Assembly (NCBI RefSeq): GCF_036924535.1
Contig: NZ_JAZHRT010000001.1
Coordinates: 1,240,001-1,304,000 of the forward strand
Source of the DNA: Bradyrhizobium sp. AZCC 2262
Lineage (GTDB): Bacteria; Pseudomonadota; Alphaproteobacteria; Rhizobiales; Xanthobacteraceae
Direction of reading: 5' to 3'
DNA length: 64,000 nucleotides
Part shown: one piece after another, positions 44,633 to 52,242 of the stretch
Position numbering within the stretch: position 1 is the stretch's first letter
Layout: every line of letters starts with the position of its first letter
Program-made: the position numbers and the translations under genes
Notes under the pieces: generated by a model
Seen by the model: only the letters and a program-made list of their open reading frames with translations
The model's database searches: none
What the model was told of the DNA's origin: nothing

Positions 44633-44750
44633 CGCGTCCTCTGCATAGAGTTTGAGTTTTGAGGAAACGCGCCCTCCTGTGCACCGGCATTGCCGGGGCC
44701 GACAGGTCCGCCTCGAAAGCTCGGGGAAGACCACGGGTCGCGAAACGCAA

Positions 44751-44811
44751 CGCGGGCCGAAAGCGGCCCGCGAGCAAGCGGGTTCTTAAGGAGAAAGTGC
44801 CGTTCTGTCAA
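44751..44811 (-). promoter_or_regulatory. rpsD promoter and 5' leader hairpin
   Basis: On the reverse strand TTGACA (44811-44806), a 17-base spacer and TAAGAA (44788-44783) predict a start near 44776. A perfect 8-bp stem CGCGGGCC/GGCCCGCG with a 6-base loop (44751-44772) would form at the very 5' end of a leader of about 145 bases. That leader is long for a single gene and could carry S4 autoregulation. Confidence 0.6.
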
Positions 44812-44885
44812 CGAAAACGGCCGCTTTTCGGTAGTGTCTCAGTTTGAAAACTGAACTTTTATGCTTAGGGGGTTGCTCTTAAGGA

Positions 44886-44911
44886 AGATGAACAAGACGT
44901 CTTGTTCATCT
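44886..44911. repeat. 26-bp perfect palindrome
   Basis: AGATGAACAAGAC followed at once by its exact reverse complement. It lies in the 480-base region between rpsD and the dCTP-deaminase-like operon, where base composition falls sharply. It contains GAAC and GTTC halves ten bases apart. It could be an operator or a recombination site. Confidence 0.85.
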
Positions 44912-44999
44912 ATATGAACGGACGCGCTGAGAGACCCGCTACGCCTTGAGTGTCTTTGCGGATTCACTCTCCCAGAAAAATTAACTTTATCCCCACAAT

Positions 45000-45014
45000 G
45001 TTCTTACTTTGTTC
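45000..45014 (+). promoter_or_regulatory. LexA (SOS) box of the alphaproteobacterial type
   Basis: GTTC-TTACTTT-GTTC is a perfect direct-repeat GTTC-N7-GTTC, the LexA motif of Rhizobiales and Rhodobacterales. It lies 102 bases before the small ORF that precedes the dCTP-deaminase-like gene, so DNA damage probably induces this pair. About 15 bases upstream is AGAAAAATTAACTT, similar to an arm of the inverted repeat at 49386-49431. Confidence 0.7.
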
Positions 45015-45116
45015 TTATTTCACGCTAGGTTGTTAACCTGTGCTCGTCGGATTTAGCGGACAATCGTTAACCCACGATTCGCACTTGCATTAATGAAAAA
45101 GAACGGGAGATACTCC

Positions 45117-45389
45117 ATGATGCGCCTCAAAGTTGAAAAAATCGGCGAAGGTCTTCATCCGAGCGAAATCGTGGTTTCCGTTAAGGGAAAAGATGGCCCG
45201 ATTTCACTGGTCTTAGATCCTTCCATTATCTTTGAGGATGGCACCGTAAACGTTGGTTGGCCCGTCGCGACTAACGGCAATTTGTTTCTTATCGAACTTC
45301 CTCGCGAGACGATGAACGGATCGTGGCGCATTTGGGTTCCAGGAGAGGAACTTAAGAGCGAAGAGGAAAGAAAACGAGCCATGGCTTGA
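45117..45389 (+). CDS. Hypothetical protein coupled to a dCTP-deaminase-like gene
   Basis: A 90-residue protein, starting 7 bases after GGGAGA, with alternating beta-strand pattern (LKVEKIGEGLHPSEIVVSVKG, ISLVLDPSIIFEDGTVNVGWPV) and a charged end (GEELKSEEERKRAMA). I do not recognise the family. Lower GC and different codon use than the flanks suggest transfer. Its TGA stop overlaps the TTG start of the next gene (TTGA), so the two are made together. Confidence 0.7.
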   Translation: MMRLKVEKIGEGLHPSEIVVSVKGKDGPISLVLDPSIIFEDGTVNVGWPVATNGNLFLIELPRETMNGSWRIWVPGEELKSEEERKRAMA

Positions 45390-45943
45390 TTTTAACAGAT
45401 CGGGAAATTCGAAATTCTTTAGAGGCTAACCTATTCGATATTCTTCCGAGACCCTCACTCGAAGCATATTCGTCCACCACGGTTGACCTCACCTTGAGTC
45501 CGGTTCTGCGAGTCTACAAATCGCAACCTACCGGACTCAAGAGCGCGATCGACCCGTCTCAACCGGGCTTCAACGCCATCAATTTAATCAACCAACTGAC
45601 CGACGTTGCGAATATCGATGACAAAAATGGATATGATCTCATTCCCGGCGTTCTCGTACTCGGTTGGACGCTAGAAACGATTGATCTGAAAGATCACTGC
45701 AGACTGGCGGCGAGGGTGGAAGGCAAGAGTTCTTTGGCTCGCGTGGGGCTTGGTATCCACGTAACAGCGCCGATCATCCACACAGGCTTTAAGGCACCTA
45801 TCCAGCTTGAAATGATCAATCACGGTCCGCTGCCAATTTGTTTGCGCAAGGGAATGCGCATCTGTCAGATCGTCTTTGAACAAACGCTCGGCATGCCAGA
45901 TCGCTCATACAAGGGTCAGTTTCTCGGGCAAACAGCTACTTAG
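45386..45943 (+). CDS. dCTP deaminase / dUTPase family protein
   Basis: The 185-residue protein has the Dcd fold: ILTDREIRNSLEANLF at the start, then RVEGKSSLARVGLGIHVTAPIIHTGF and IQLEMINHGPLPICLRKGMRICQIVFEQ, including the GKSSLAR nucleotide loop and the catalytic Glu in QLEM. Dcd enzymes make dUMP/dUTP from dCTP; some relatives act in phage defence by emptying dCTP pools. It starts with TTG coupled to the upstream ORF behind a LexA box. An IS element is inserted exactly after its TAG stop. Confidence 0.8.
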   Translation: MILTDREIRNSLEANLFDILPRPSLEAYSSTTVDLTLSPVLRVYKSQPTGLKSAIDPSQPGFNAINLINQLTDVANIDDKNGYDLIPGVLVLGWTLETIDLKDHCRLAARVEGKSSLARVGLGIHVTAPIIHTGFKAPIQLEMINHGPLPICLRKGMRICQIVFEQTLGMPDRSYKGQFLGQTAT

Positions 45944-47476
45944 TCGTCCGTGAAGAACCATCCAAGCGGTTGATCAAGAATCGATTTTCCGGGCGAGATT
46001 GGCTTTGAGATTGCAAGCTTTGGGGCTTTGACTGCCCAAAAGCTTGCAATTTCATTTTTGAGGATTCCGTCGAATCGCGAGCCGTGATTCCGTCATCGCA
46101 TCGGAGGGAGCGATGCGACCAAGGGAACGACGAGAGACGGGACAAGCCGATCTTCTGCGCTCGCGGCTGGACGCGATCATCGACATGGGCCACCCGCTGG
46201 TGAAGCTGGCACAGACGATCGACTGGTCGTTCCTGGAGCAGCGGTTCGGGGCGGTCTATGAGGACAAGCCGGGCCGGCCGCCATTGCCGACCCGCCTGAT
46301 GGCGGGACTCGCGATCCTCAAGCACACCTACGACCTCTCTGATGAGGTGTTGTGCGAGCGCTGGGTGGAGAACCCCTATTACCAGTTCTTCTGCGGCGAG
46401 GAGTTCTTCCAGCACCGGTTGGTGTTCGATCGCTCTTCGCTGACGCGCTGGCGACAGCGGATGGGCGAGGAGAAGTTGCAGGCCTTGCTGCAGGAGAGCC
46501 TTGCGGTGGCCAGCAAGACCGAGGCGATCAAACCGGCCGATCTTAATCGGGTCATCATTGATACGACGGTGCAGCCCAAGAACGTGATGTTCCCGACCGA
46601 TGCCAGGCTGCTGAACCGCGCCCGCGAGATCCTGGTCCGGCTGGCGAAGCGATATGGTGTCAAGCTGCGCCAGTCCTATGCCAGGGTGGGCAAGTTCGCG
46701 CTGATCAAGCACCAGCGTTATGCCCACGCCAAGCAGTTCAAGCGCGCCAACAGAGCCTTGAAGAAGCTCAAAATCTATCTCGGCCGCATCATCCGCGACA
46801 TAGGCCGCAAACTCGGCGGCAACGCCGACTTGCTCGGGGGGGTCGTGTTGGAGCGCATGCTGGCGCGGGCGCGACAAGTGCTCGAGCAGAAGCAGCGCCA
46901 GCGTGGCCCGAAGCTCTACTCGCTGCACGCGCCGGAGGTGGAATGCATCGGCAAGGGCAAGGCGCACCGGCCTTACGAGTTCGGCGTCAAGGTCTCGGTC
47001 GCCACTACGCTGGCGCACGCCAAGGGCGGGCAGTTCGTGAGCCATGTGAAGGCGCTGCCCGGCAACCCCTATGACGGCCACACACTTGCAACCGTCATCC
47101 CCGAGATGGAGGCGCTGATCGGCAACACCATCGAGCGCGCGCTCCTCGACAAGGGCTATCGCGGCCACAACGCTCCGCCCGATTACAAGTTCAGGGTGTT
47201 CATCTCAGGACAGAAGCGGCGGGTGACGCCACAGATCAAGCGCCAGCTGCGACGGCGTTCCGCCGTCGAGCCGGTCATCGGCCACCTCAAATCCGAGCAC
47301 CGCATGGGCCGCAACTACCTCTGGCATCGTGAAGGCGACGCCATCAACGCCGTCCTCGCCGCCGTCGGCTATAACTTCCGCCGCCTGATCTGCTGGCTCA
47401 GGCTCTTGTTGTGGCAAATCATCGCCACCTTCCCCGGGTCAATCCAGCCTGAAAATCCAGGATTCTTCACGGCCGA
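45944..47476 (+). mobile_element. IS5-family-type insertion sequence, 1533 bp
   Basis: The ends are imperfect inverted repeats: left TCGTCCGTGAAGAACC (45944-45959) and right, read inward, TCGGCCGTGAAGAATCC (47476-47460). The 8-bp sequence CTACTTAG flanks both sides (45936-45943 and 47477-47484) and looks like a target duplication. The repeats could also include TAG at each tip, which would shorten the duplication. One transposase gene is inside. Confidence 0.85.
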
Positions 47477-47777
47477 CTACTTAGCTCCGCTCTGCCTTGC
47501 GTTCATCCCGCGCGTCGATCAACTCAACAATCTTTTCCATATTCCAAAGAGTGTCCGTCACACCGGCCGCCATGTAAGCTATCTCCCCGGGCTGAACACA
47601 TGGCAGGCGATACCTTTAGCGTCTTACGGATGCGGCAGAAGTTGTAGAAAAGCTCATTACACCGCTTTGAGGTTAGGCGGTCCTTTCGCCCTCACAGGCG
47701 GCGTTATCGCACCAGTTAGCCCGAAAACTAGGTTCTCTAGTTCGTCTGCTGGAAGATGCAGGGCGTCGGCGACTTGA
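46113..47777 (+). CDS. IS5-type DDE transposase reading through the element's right end
   Basis: Residues 1-454 are the transposase: an InsH-like N-terminal domain (LVKLAQTIDWSFLEQRFGAVYED), DDE-type core with VIIDTTVQPKNV, ALLDKGYRGHNAP (second D) and SAVEPVIGHLKSEHRMGRN (E with the Y/R-K signature). The gene has no stop inside the element; the open frame runs 100 codons into flanking DNA, antisense to the ImmA-type gene. With a target supplying A or G after GACTA a stop would form; here the base is C. The element is otherwise intact. Confidence 0.85.
   Translation: MRPRERRETGQADLLRSRLDAIIDMGHPLVKLAQTIDWSFLEQRFGAVYEDKPGRPPLPTRLMAGLAILKHTYDLSDEVLCERWVENPYYQFFCGEEFFQHRLVFDRSSLTRWRQRMGEEKLQALLQESLAVASKTEAIKPADLNRVIIDTTVQPKNVMFPTDARLLNRAREILVRLAKRYGVKLRQSYARVGKFALIKHQRYAHAKQFKRANRALKKLKIYLGRIIRDIGRKLGGNADLLGGVVLERMLARARQVLEQKQRQRGPKLYSLHAPEVECIGKGKAHRPYEFGVKVSVATTLAHAKGGQFVSHVKALPGNPYDGHTLATVIPEMEALIGNTIERALLDKGYRGHNAPPDYKFRVFISGQKRRVTPQIKRQLRRRSAVEPVIGHLKSEHRMGRNYLWHREGDAINAVLAAVGYNFRRLICWLRLLLWQIIATFPGSIQPENPGFFTADYLAPLCLAFIPRVDQLNNLFHIPKSVRHTGRHVSYLPGLNTWQAIPLASYGCGRSCRKAHYTALRLGGPFALTGGVIAPVSPKTRFSSSSAGRCRASAT
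47481..47656 (-). pseudogene. Remnant of an unrelated transposase 3' end
   Basis: On the reverse strand one frame reads FYNFCRIRKTLKVSPAM, and another continues MAAGVTDTLWNMEKIVEL to a TAA at 47481-47483. Together they resemble the conserved end of IS1-like/helix-turn-helix transposase relatives. About 28 bases between two ATG triplets break the frame. The IS5-type element has landed at its stop codon. Confidence 0.45.
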
Positions 47778-48731
47778 CCCTTTGAGATACGGTCGGACCA
47801 AAGCTCGGTGAATACCTTTTTCCAAATGACCGACTCTTCGCGCGGCAGCCCATTAGGCTCCTCGGTCCGGTAACCCCGTTGATTGATCTGTATGCAGAAT
47901 GTCCGGTACTGCCAGTCGCTCAATATGCCGAGTTTATGCAAACGGTAAGCAAGCGCACCGGTTGACACGCCCCATCGTTTCTTCGCGACAACTAACATCA
48001 TCCAACCTTGATACAAATGGAAGCCGAGACCTTACGTCGGCCTTTGGCATCAAGAACGATGAGGCAAAACTGTTGGCTTCCATCTCGGCATCGCGCCCTT
48101 GCTGCGGTCCGCCGTGCTTGTGCAAAATTAAGTGGGCTAACTCATGGGACGCGTCCAGCCTGCTCCGCTCGGCAGACTTGAACGTATTCAAGAACACGTA
48201 TGGAATGTCATTCCGCCAGCAAGAAAACGCATCCACGCTCTTTGTGTTCTCAGCTAAAGAGAACACCCGGACGCCCTTAGATTCTAGCAGCTTGATCATG
48301 TTGCTTATGGGCTGCTCACCCAGTGCCCACGCTTGACGGACCGTCATTGCTGCCGCTGCTGGATCACGCTCATGCGAGAGGTCGATTAGCTTCGGCTCCG
48401 GCAAATTGAACTTTGCCGCTACATAGTCCGAAAGCAAATATGCCAGAGAACCAGACGCTAGCGCAGCATCGCGTTCGCGCGCGGTCATAGACGTCAGGCT
48501 GCGGAAACTAGCAGCGTCCTTTGCCAGATCGTCGATATCGTCGCCAAAGAAGAACTCGCGCGGAAATCCGAGAGCTTTGGCGATCAGATCGACGGTTTCA
48601 GGCTCAGGTTCGTTGTTCGCCTTCTCTAGGCGCGTGACCGTGACCGGAGACATGCCGATCAGTTCAGCGAATCCTTTGCTGGTGAGCCGCCGCCTTTTTC
48701 GGGCGAGGCTCAATCTCTGCGGATTAAACAT
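47657..48731 (-). pseudogene. XRE - ImmA/IrrE metallopeptidase gene with a single-base frameshift
   Basis: The N-terminal part is an XRE helix-turn-helix (LARKRRRLTSKGFAELIGMSPVTVTRLEKANNEPEPETVDLIAKALG), then an ImmA/IrrE (COG2856) peptidase with the zinc motif HELAHLILH at about residue 198. Near 48000, after LMPKADVRSRLPFVSRLD, the frame is lost, and the family's C-terminal part (VVAKKRWGVSTGALAYRLHKLGILSDWQYR) continues in the next frame to 47657. Removing one base near 47996-48004 restores one 358-codon frame. The catalytic half is intact. Confidence 0.8.
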
Positions 48732-48736
48732 GAGTC

Positions 48737-49375
48737 TTAGCTTTTGCGCGTAATGTTGATCTCAAAGTCCTGCGCGGGCGGCTCGTTGTCATCAACCTTG
48801 GGCATCATGGCCCATTCACCGGGTTTGACGATGTAGATGCGCTCGTTGAAGCCCTTAAACTGGCCGTCCTCTATGTGCTTCGGGAACGACAATTCAGCGC
48901 GGACATCATCGCCATTGATGTAGACAAAAAAGTACCAGAGGGCGGCATTTTCCTTTTTGTGTTTGGCCTGATCCTCTGCCTCGTATTCGGCAAACAGGTT
49001 GCGCTGACCGAGGTCCACGGCCTTAGACGCTGCCGGGCCCTTGTCCGAAATCGCCTTGGGATCGCGGCTGTCGTCGCAGGCGCTGTCGGCATTCTGGAAT
49101 ACGATCTTGATGCCGGTCTTGGGATCAAAGGTCGCCTCGATGTTGCCCGTGCGGTCGATGAGCCAACCTTTAGCCCTGAGAATGTCGCGCAGTGCGCCGG
49201 TTCCATAGATGTATGAAAGCTGGCCGGCGGCATTGAGCGGTTGGTTCAGAACGAAGTTGGCCTTGGCTGCGACTGCCTGATGAACGACGCTGATCAACTC
49301 GCCAGCGGACAGGCCAAGCTGATCCAAGCGAGAAGCAATCTCATAATCCTGAGCGACGATCCGGTCGGCAGCCAT
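48737..49375 (-). CDS. Hypothetical protein upstream of the ImmA/IrrE gene
   Basis: The 212-residue protein starts MAADRIVAQDYEIASRLDQLG and is acidic, with a helical first half (ELISVVHQAVAAKANFVLNQP) and a mixed second half (ALWYFFVYINGDDVRAELSFP, ERIYIVKPGEWAMMPKV). No signal or membrane segment. I do not recognise it. It ends 5 bases before the ImmA-type gene start, so the two form an operon; a substrate or partner of the peptidase is a natural guess. Confidence 0.75.
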   Translation of the reverse strand: MAADRIVAQDYEIASRLDQLGLSAGELISVVHQAVAAKANFVLNQPLNAAGQLSYIYGTGALRDILRAKGWLIDRTGNIEATFDPKTGIKIVFQNADSACDDSRDPKAISDKGPAASKAVDLGQRNLFAEYEAEDQAKHKKENAALWYFFVYINGDDVRAELSFPKHIEDGQFKGFNERIYIVKPGEWAMMPKVDDNEPPAQDFEINITRKS

Positions 49376-49385
49376 GTTCCAGCCT

Positions 49386-49431
49386 CATGTTAATTTTCTC
49401 GACCTCATTTGTGGCAGAGAAAATTAACATG
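49386..49431. promoter_or_regulatory. 15-bp perfect inverted repeat, candidate operator of the XRE-ImmA operon
   Basis: CATGTTAATTTTCTC (49386-49400) and GAGAAAATTAACATG (49417-49431) flank a 16-base spacer just upstream of the 212-residue gene. A similar AGAAAAATTAACTT sits at 44974-44987 before the dCTP-deaminase-like operon. Confidence 0.7.
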
Positions 49432-49443
49432 GTCAAGCGCCTT

Positions 49444-49670
49444 CTACTTTCCCCAACGGGATTTCGCGGCCTTTTTGGCGATCTCCGACCGCCTTCTTAG
49501 CCGTCATCCCGGCCGCGCGCGCCTTGCCGCCCATGCGCCCCCCAGCGGCGGCGTTCTTTCCGTCCTCGGTGGTATCCTCAATCTCGCCGGCGGGCGATCT
49601 TGGCGATCATGATAGCGTTGCCGGGGCGCTTTTCGCCCTTAGGACCTCTGCTTAGCGGTAGGCTTCGCAA
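49444..49670 (-). pseudogene. Small conserved basic protein gene broken by two single-base insertions
   Basis: The reverse strand encodes GPKGEKRPGNAIMIAKIA, then in the next frame GEIEDTTEDGKNAAAGGRMG and GGKARAAGMTAK, then in the third frame RRSEIAKKAAKSRWGK and a TAG at 49446-49444. Removing one base near 49592 and one near 49497 gives a continuous frame of about 70 codons. It resembles small histone-H1-like/KGG-type proteins common in Bradyrhizobium. Confidence 0.6.
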
Positions 49671-49690
49671 GGGAGGGGGCGATAGATAGA

Positions 49691-49780
49691 TTGTTCATTC
49701 TTGCTGCGGCAATTTTGTTCGCTGGGTTTCTAACCGGCGGCATCTATACCGCAGCCAGAAACGGTCAATCTGGCGTGTGA
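49691..49780 (+). CDS. Possible 29-residue single-helix membrane peptide
   Basis: From a TTG the frame reads LFILAAAILFAGFLTGGIYT, one membrane helix, then AARNGQSGV and a stop. GGGAGGGGG lies 13 bases upstream. Three codons before the TTG is ATA, so an ATG start may have been lost. The rest of the 49376-49898 gap holds only the repeat and pseudogene listed separately. Confidence 0.3.
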   Translation: MFILAAAILFAGFLTGGIYTAARNGQSGV

Positions 49781-49898
49781 TCTTCAATAAGTTTACCGGC
49801 GGCGCCTGGAGTTGTTCGTTTGGCTCATGCGAGCCCCTGCCGTATTCAAGAAATTCCAGCTGAGACACGACCCGTTTTCCCGGGCTAGATCGGCCCGG

Positions 49899-50678
49899 TC
49901 AGGTCGCGACCGCCCGGACCGGTTTGGGCTCGCTTTGCTGCCGATTGGAGCGCAATTCGGCGGCAATTTCACCGTTCAGCACCTGTTCCAGCCGATTCAG
50001 GGCCTTGGCCATCGGGGCGGCGTCGGTAACGCGGTGATCCCAGCGCAGCACGACGTCGATGGTCTGGTCGGGCTTTTCCACCCCATAGCTCAGGACAAAG
50101 GGCCCGGGGCTGATGGCGTGGAGCTGGCCGGCGCCATAGGCGGCCACAGAGGTCACGCCAAAACTGCCGAAATAATTCGCCCGCTGGCGGCCGAAATTCA
50201 GCCCGATCGCCCAGAACAGGCGGCGCAGCGGCAAGGGCAGCCGGGTGGTTCGCAGGATCTTGCGGAACGCCGGCACCTCGTTGATTGGCGCCTCCTTGGC
50301 GTGCCGGATCAGGGCATCGACCTCGGCCAGCGGCATTTCATCGGGCGCGGTGACCTTTTGCGGCAGCACGCAATCCTGGCCGTCCTCGATCCGGGCGATT
50401 GCCACCATCGCGACGCTGCGCGGCAGCTCGTAAAACGCAGGCATCGGCCATTTGACGTAGAGGGTGCGCAGCACCGGCTCTTCCTTCGCCACCAGCGCGA
50501 ATGCCTTGACGAAGATCGCGGCCCAGCCAGGCCGCTGGGCGGCCTGCGCGCGGGCCTCCGAGAGGCCGCGGAGATTGAGGGGGCGTGTGAGCGAGACAAA
50601 GGGTATGCGCGTCGACGCATGCATGAGGTCGGCGACCAGGCGGCGCGGTAGTGTGATTTTTCGAACCGTTCCGCGCAT
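49899..50678 (-). CDS. 2-oxo acid dehydrogenase acyltransferase-like protein
   Basis: The 259-residue protein resembles the catalytic domain of E2 acyltransferases without lipoyl domains: VVLRWDHRVTDAAPMAKALNRLEQVL is the C-terminal DHR motif (usually DHRxxDG), and SFGVTSVAAYGAGQLHAISPG matches the middle of the fold. The second histidine-type base is kept (H of DHR), Gly is Ala. It may acylate an unknown substrate. I start at the ATG at 50678 after GGAG; 28 more residues are possible. It has no operon partner. Confidence 0.75.
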   Translation of the reverse strand: MRGTVRKITLPRRLVADLMHASTRIPFVSLTRPLNLRGLSEARAQAAQRPGWAAIFVKAFALVAKEEPVLRTLYVKWPMPAFYELPRSVAMVAIARIEDGQDCVLPQKVTAPDEMPLAEVDALIRHAKEAPINEVPAFRKILRTTRLPLPLRRLFWAIGLNFGRQRANYFGSFGVTSVAAYGAGQLHAISPGPFVLSYGVEKPDQTIDVVLRWDHRVTDAAPMAKALNRLEQVLNGEIAAELRSNRQQSEPKPVRAVAT

Positions 50679-50794
50679 CGCTCCGCTCAAGTTCCTAACA
50701 ACAGGCAAACTGGAAAGCCGGCCGGGCCGGCGTGACCAGCCCGTCAGTGTCTCATCTAGCACGAACCCGGCAATTTGACGCCAGCGAGATCGTC

Positions 50795-51181
50795 TTACGG
50801 CGCCGGCTTGGCCAGCGGCTCACCGGCCTTTACGACGTAAACCCCGAGCACTTTGAAGGGCTTGTCGCCGGCTTTTGCATCGTGAACTGCGCCTTCGGGG
50901 ATTTGGTAGGATTCGCCTGCCTTGATTTTCATCGGCGGCTTGCCGTCGATCAAAAGTTCAAGCTCACCCTCGAGCACGTAGCCGGTTTCGGCGCCCGGAT
51001 GGGTATGGCGGCCCGCGGCCCCGCCGGCGGGAACTTCCGCAATCGCGGTGATGGTGTTGTAGCCGGCCGGGAAATCGAGCTTTTGCAGCGGCGTGCGCTT
51101 GATGCCGGTTTGCTGCGCGATGGCGACACTGGCACCGGCGACAGCCACGACGGCCAGTCCGAGCAGAAGCTTTTTGATCAT
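50795..51181 (-). CDS. Secreted cupin domain protein
   Basis: The 128-residue protein has a signal peptide (MIKKLLLGLAVVAVAGASVAIAQ) and a cupin fold with the metal motif GRHTHPGAETGYVLEGELELLI (H-x-H, E) and IPEGAVHDAKAGDKP (last His). It probably binds a metal and a small ligand in the periplasm; activity unknown. GGGAGAAAA precedes the ATG. Confidence 0.88.
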   Translation of the reverse strand: MIKKLLLGLAVVAVAGASVAIAQQTGIKRTPLQKLDFPAGYNTITAIAEVPAGGAAGRHTHPGAETGYVLEGELELLIDGKPPMKIKAGESYQIPEGAVHDAKAGDKPFKVLGVYVVKAGEPLAKPAP

Positions 51182-51251
51182 GTGTTTTCTCCCTGTTGGG
51201 AAGTCTAGCAGCGCTTGCACGGCGCTGGAAGCTTCCGCGCCGTCTCTTTAC

Positions 51252-52031
51252 CTATCGCTTGATCCCGTCAAGGCTCGCGGCGATGCCGCGCTGGAACAGC
51301 GACCAATCGAAGCCGAGCGCCAGCGCGACATAGCCGCGCGCGATCATCTGGTTGGCCTGTTCGGCCGTGCGGGCGACGCCGCCGATCGGCACGCCGCTCT
51401 TGAGGATCCCTTCTTCTGCGCGCTTCATCAGCGCCACGACTTCCGGATCATCGGGCAGGCCGCGCTTGTTGATCGATGTGGCGAGATCGCCCGGGCCGAT
51501 CACCGCGAGGTCGATGCCGGGCGTTGCCATGATCTCGTCGATGCGCTCGACCGCCTCGACATGCTCGATGGTGATCATGCAGATCATGTCGTCGTCGGCG
51601 GTCGCCATGTAGTCTGCCATCGATACGCCCCAGCGGAACGGCGCGTGGAACGGGCCCCATAGCCGGTCGCCCTTTGGCGGGTAGCGTACGCTGCGCACGG
51701 CCTTCTCGGCGTCTTCGCGGCTGCAGATCATTGGAAAATTGATGCCGAGCGCGCCGAGGTCCATCGGCGCTTTCGCAAGCCACGGTTCGTTGGCGGCAAT
51801 CCGCACCATCGGCACGCAGGGCGTGCCAGCGGTGGCCGTGATCATCGCGTGCGCCGAGCCGAGGTCGATCGGTCCATGTTCGAGATCGACGATGATCCAG
51901 TCGATCCCCGAACGCGCCATGATCTGCACGGTCTGGATCGAGGGGATGGTCGCGATTGCGCCGAAGGTCGGGCGTCCCTCCCGCCAGAGCTGGCGCAGGC
52001 GGTTGAGCGGCGCAGGCTTTGCGGAGGTCAA
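51252..52031 (-). CDS. HpcH/HpaI family aldolase
   Basis: The 259-residue protein matches class II 2-keto-acid aldolases: FGAIATIPSIQTVQIMARSGIDWIIVDLEHGPID holds the catalytic region, and MICMITIEHVEAVERIDEIMATPGIDLAVIGPGDLATSI the metal-binding Glu and Asp. Relatives cleave 4-hydroxy-2-oxo acids to pyruvate and an aldehyde. It stands alone; the substrate is unknown. Confidence 0.9.
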   Translation of the reverse strand: MTSAKPAPLNRLRQLWREGRPTFGAIATIPSIQTVQIMARSGIDWIIVDLEHGPIDLGSAHAMITATAGTPCVPMVRIAANEPWLAKAPMDLGALGINFPMICSREDAEKAVRSVRYPPKGDRLWGPFHAPFRWGVSMADYMATADDDMICMITIEHVEAVERIDEIMATPGIDLAVIGPGDLATSINKRGLPDDPEVVALMKRAEEGILKSGVPIGGVARTAEQANQMIARGYVALALGFDWSLFQRGIAASLDGIKR

Positions 52032-52242
52032 GGCGGAAACTCCCTAATCAAACGGCCGATTCAAAAATGGGTGACCAGTATCATATGGATAAATCCGCGG
52101 CCTATCGAGGCACATTGTTTTTAACGCATCTCACCTGGTTTTTAACGCTTCGCACTTGGCTCGCCATGATTCCGGCGCAAGCGGCAAGCAACGCAACGCC
52201 AAGAGTTCAGAGCGCCACGAGTTCAGTGCGAAGGATGCTTTC

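Noticed and set aside
44988-44998. TTATCCCCACA resembles a DnaA box and could suggest a replication origin of an element
   Set aside because: Only one imperfect copy is present, without iterons, an AT-rich unwinding region or a replication gene nearby.
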